A stretch of 7,811 bases of DNA, from contig CAJUTD010000113.1 in assembly GCA_910589635.1 (NCBI GenBank), positions 1 to 7,811 of the forward strand, in the 5' to 3' direction. The translations under genes were made by a program, and so were the position numbers. This DNA is from an uncultured Lachnospiraceae bacterium (GTDB lineage Bacteria; Bacillota; Clostridia; Lachnospirales; Lachnospiraceae). The notes beneath the pieces are model-generated. The model worked only from the letters and a program-made list of their open reading frames with translations. It was not told the origin of the DNA and did no database searches. Of the stretch, positions 7,338-7,811 are shown one piece after another (within the stretch, counting starts at the first letter, position 1; the number at the start of each line of letters is the position of its first letter).

Positions 7338-7811
7338 ATGGCATATAGAATAATTCTGGCTTCTGCTTCCCCAAGGAGGAAGGAGCTGTTAGAACAGGTC
7401 GGCGTAACATTTGAAATTATCCCGGCGGTGGGAGAAGAAATAATCACAGACAACAGCCCTCAGCAGGCAGTACTCGATTTGTCAGCCCAGAAAGCGGCCG
7501 AGGTGGCAGCAAAGGTACAGGGGGACGTGATTGTCCTCGGCGCCGATACGGTGGTGGCCTTTGGGGACAAGATTTTGGGCAAGCCCAAAGATGCGGCGGA
7601 TGCAGAGCGGATGTTATCTATGCTATCAGGAAATACGCACAGCGTATATACCGGAGTATCAATCGTTGTAAAACAGTCAGGGGAATCGCGCTCGTACTCA
7701 TTTTATGAGGAGACAGAGGTGACAATGTACCCGCTGGCGGAGCAGCAGATATTATCTTATGTCCGTACCGGAGAGCCCATGGATAAAGCAGGTTCCTATG
7801 GCATCCAGGGA
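7338..7811 (+). CDS. maf: Maf-family nucleoside triphosphate pyrophosphatase (5' part, cut by window end)
   Basis: Maf proteins hydrolyse certain nucleoside triphosphates to monophosphate and pyrophosphate in the cytoplasm. They help clean the nucleotide pool, and in B. subtilis overproduction arrests septation. The 158 visible residues show the N-terminal SASPRR motif (9-14), an acidic pair E33-E34, K52, the catalytic GADT (68-71, D70), GKP (81-83, K82), SGNTHSVYTG (97-106) and the DKAGSYGIQG block (149-158) at the window edge. A threonine after the catalytic aspartate resembles the dTTP/UTP-type (B. subtilis Maf, E. coli YhdE) rather than the YceF type, which has Gln there; the specificity call is inference. 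Family members are about 190 residues, so some 30-40 residues lie beyond the window. The gene is open to the last base and is truncated only by the window. In many Clostridia and Bacilli maf sits near radC and mreBCD, which may follow here. Confidence 0.96.
   Translation, partial: MAYRIILASASPRRKELLEQVGVTFEIIPAVGEEIITDNSPQQAVLDLSAQKAAEVAAKVQGDVIVLGADTVVAFGDKILGKPKDAADAERMLSMLSGNTHSVYTGVSIVVKQSGESRSYSFYEETEVTMYPLAEQQILSYVRTGEPMDKAGSYGIQG

Noticed and set aside
7338..7811. maf as a truncated pseudogene
   Set aside because: The reading frame is open to the final base and all visible motifs are intact; the missing C-terminus is due only to the window edge.
1..7811. Mobile element, CRISPR array, tRNA/rRNA or defence system
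   Set aside because: No transposase, long terminal inverted repeats, spaced direct repeats, tRNA-like cloverleaf or toxin-antitoxin pair is visible; the window is almost fully occupied by housekeeping genes.

Overview
The window looks like chromosome of a Gram-positive Clostridia bacterium, most likely of the Lachnospiraceae type. This is inferred from the addB-addA-maf gene order, strong AGGAGG-type ribosome binding sites, roughly 50% GC and protein sequence style; there is no rRNA or other decisive marker. It is core housekeeping sequence, with no sign of a phage, transposon, CRISPR array or defence island.

Layout: bases 1-105 are a non-coding leader with three successive stem-loops. The second has the form of an intrinsic terminator, and the third is a related hairpin lying just before the addB ribosome binding site. 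Then come addB (106-3558) and addA (3519-7253), which overlap by 40 bases and are surely one transcription and translation unit. An 84-base gap (7254-7337) holds a plausible promoter and a clear ribosome binding site. It is followed by a Maf-family nucleotide pyrophosphatase gene (7338 onward), cut by the window edge. All genes are on the + strand. The many smaller ORFs in other frames look like shadows.

How the genes work together: AddA (UvrD-like helicase plus nuclease) and AddB (degenerate helicase plus Fe-S nuclease) form the AddAB helicase-nuclease. This is the Firmicutes counterpart of RecBCD: it resects double-strand breaks until it meets a Chi site and then leaves a 3' tail for RecA. 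All the catalytic motifs I looked for are intact in both proteins. Maf is a separate nucleotide-pool and cell-cycle associated enzyme, probably under its own promoter.

I found no convincing new system. The best leads are small. One is a pair of leader hairpins that keep the same CTTG loop while their stems differ only by compensatory changes. Another is an odd C-terminal tail on AddB that is encoded by the addA start region, with a stop codon in another frame just before the addA start. A third is an A8/A7 homopolymer pair inside addA.
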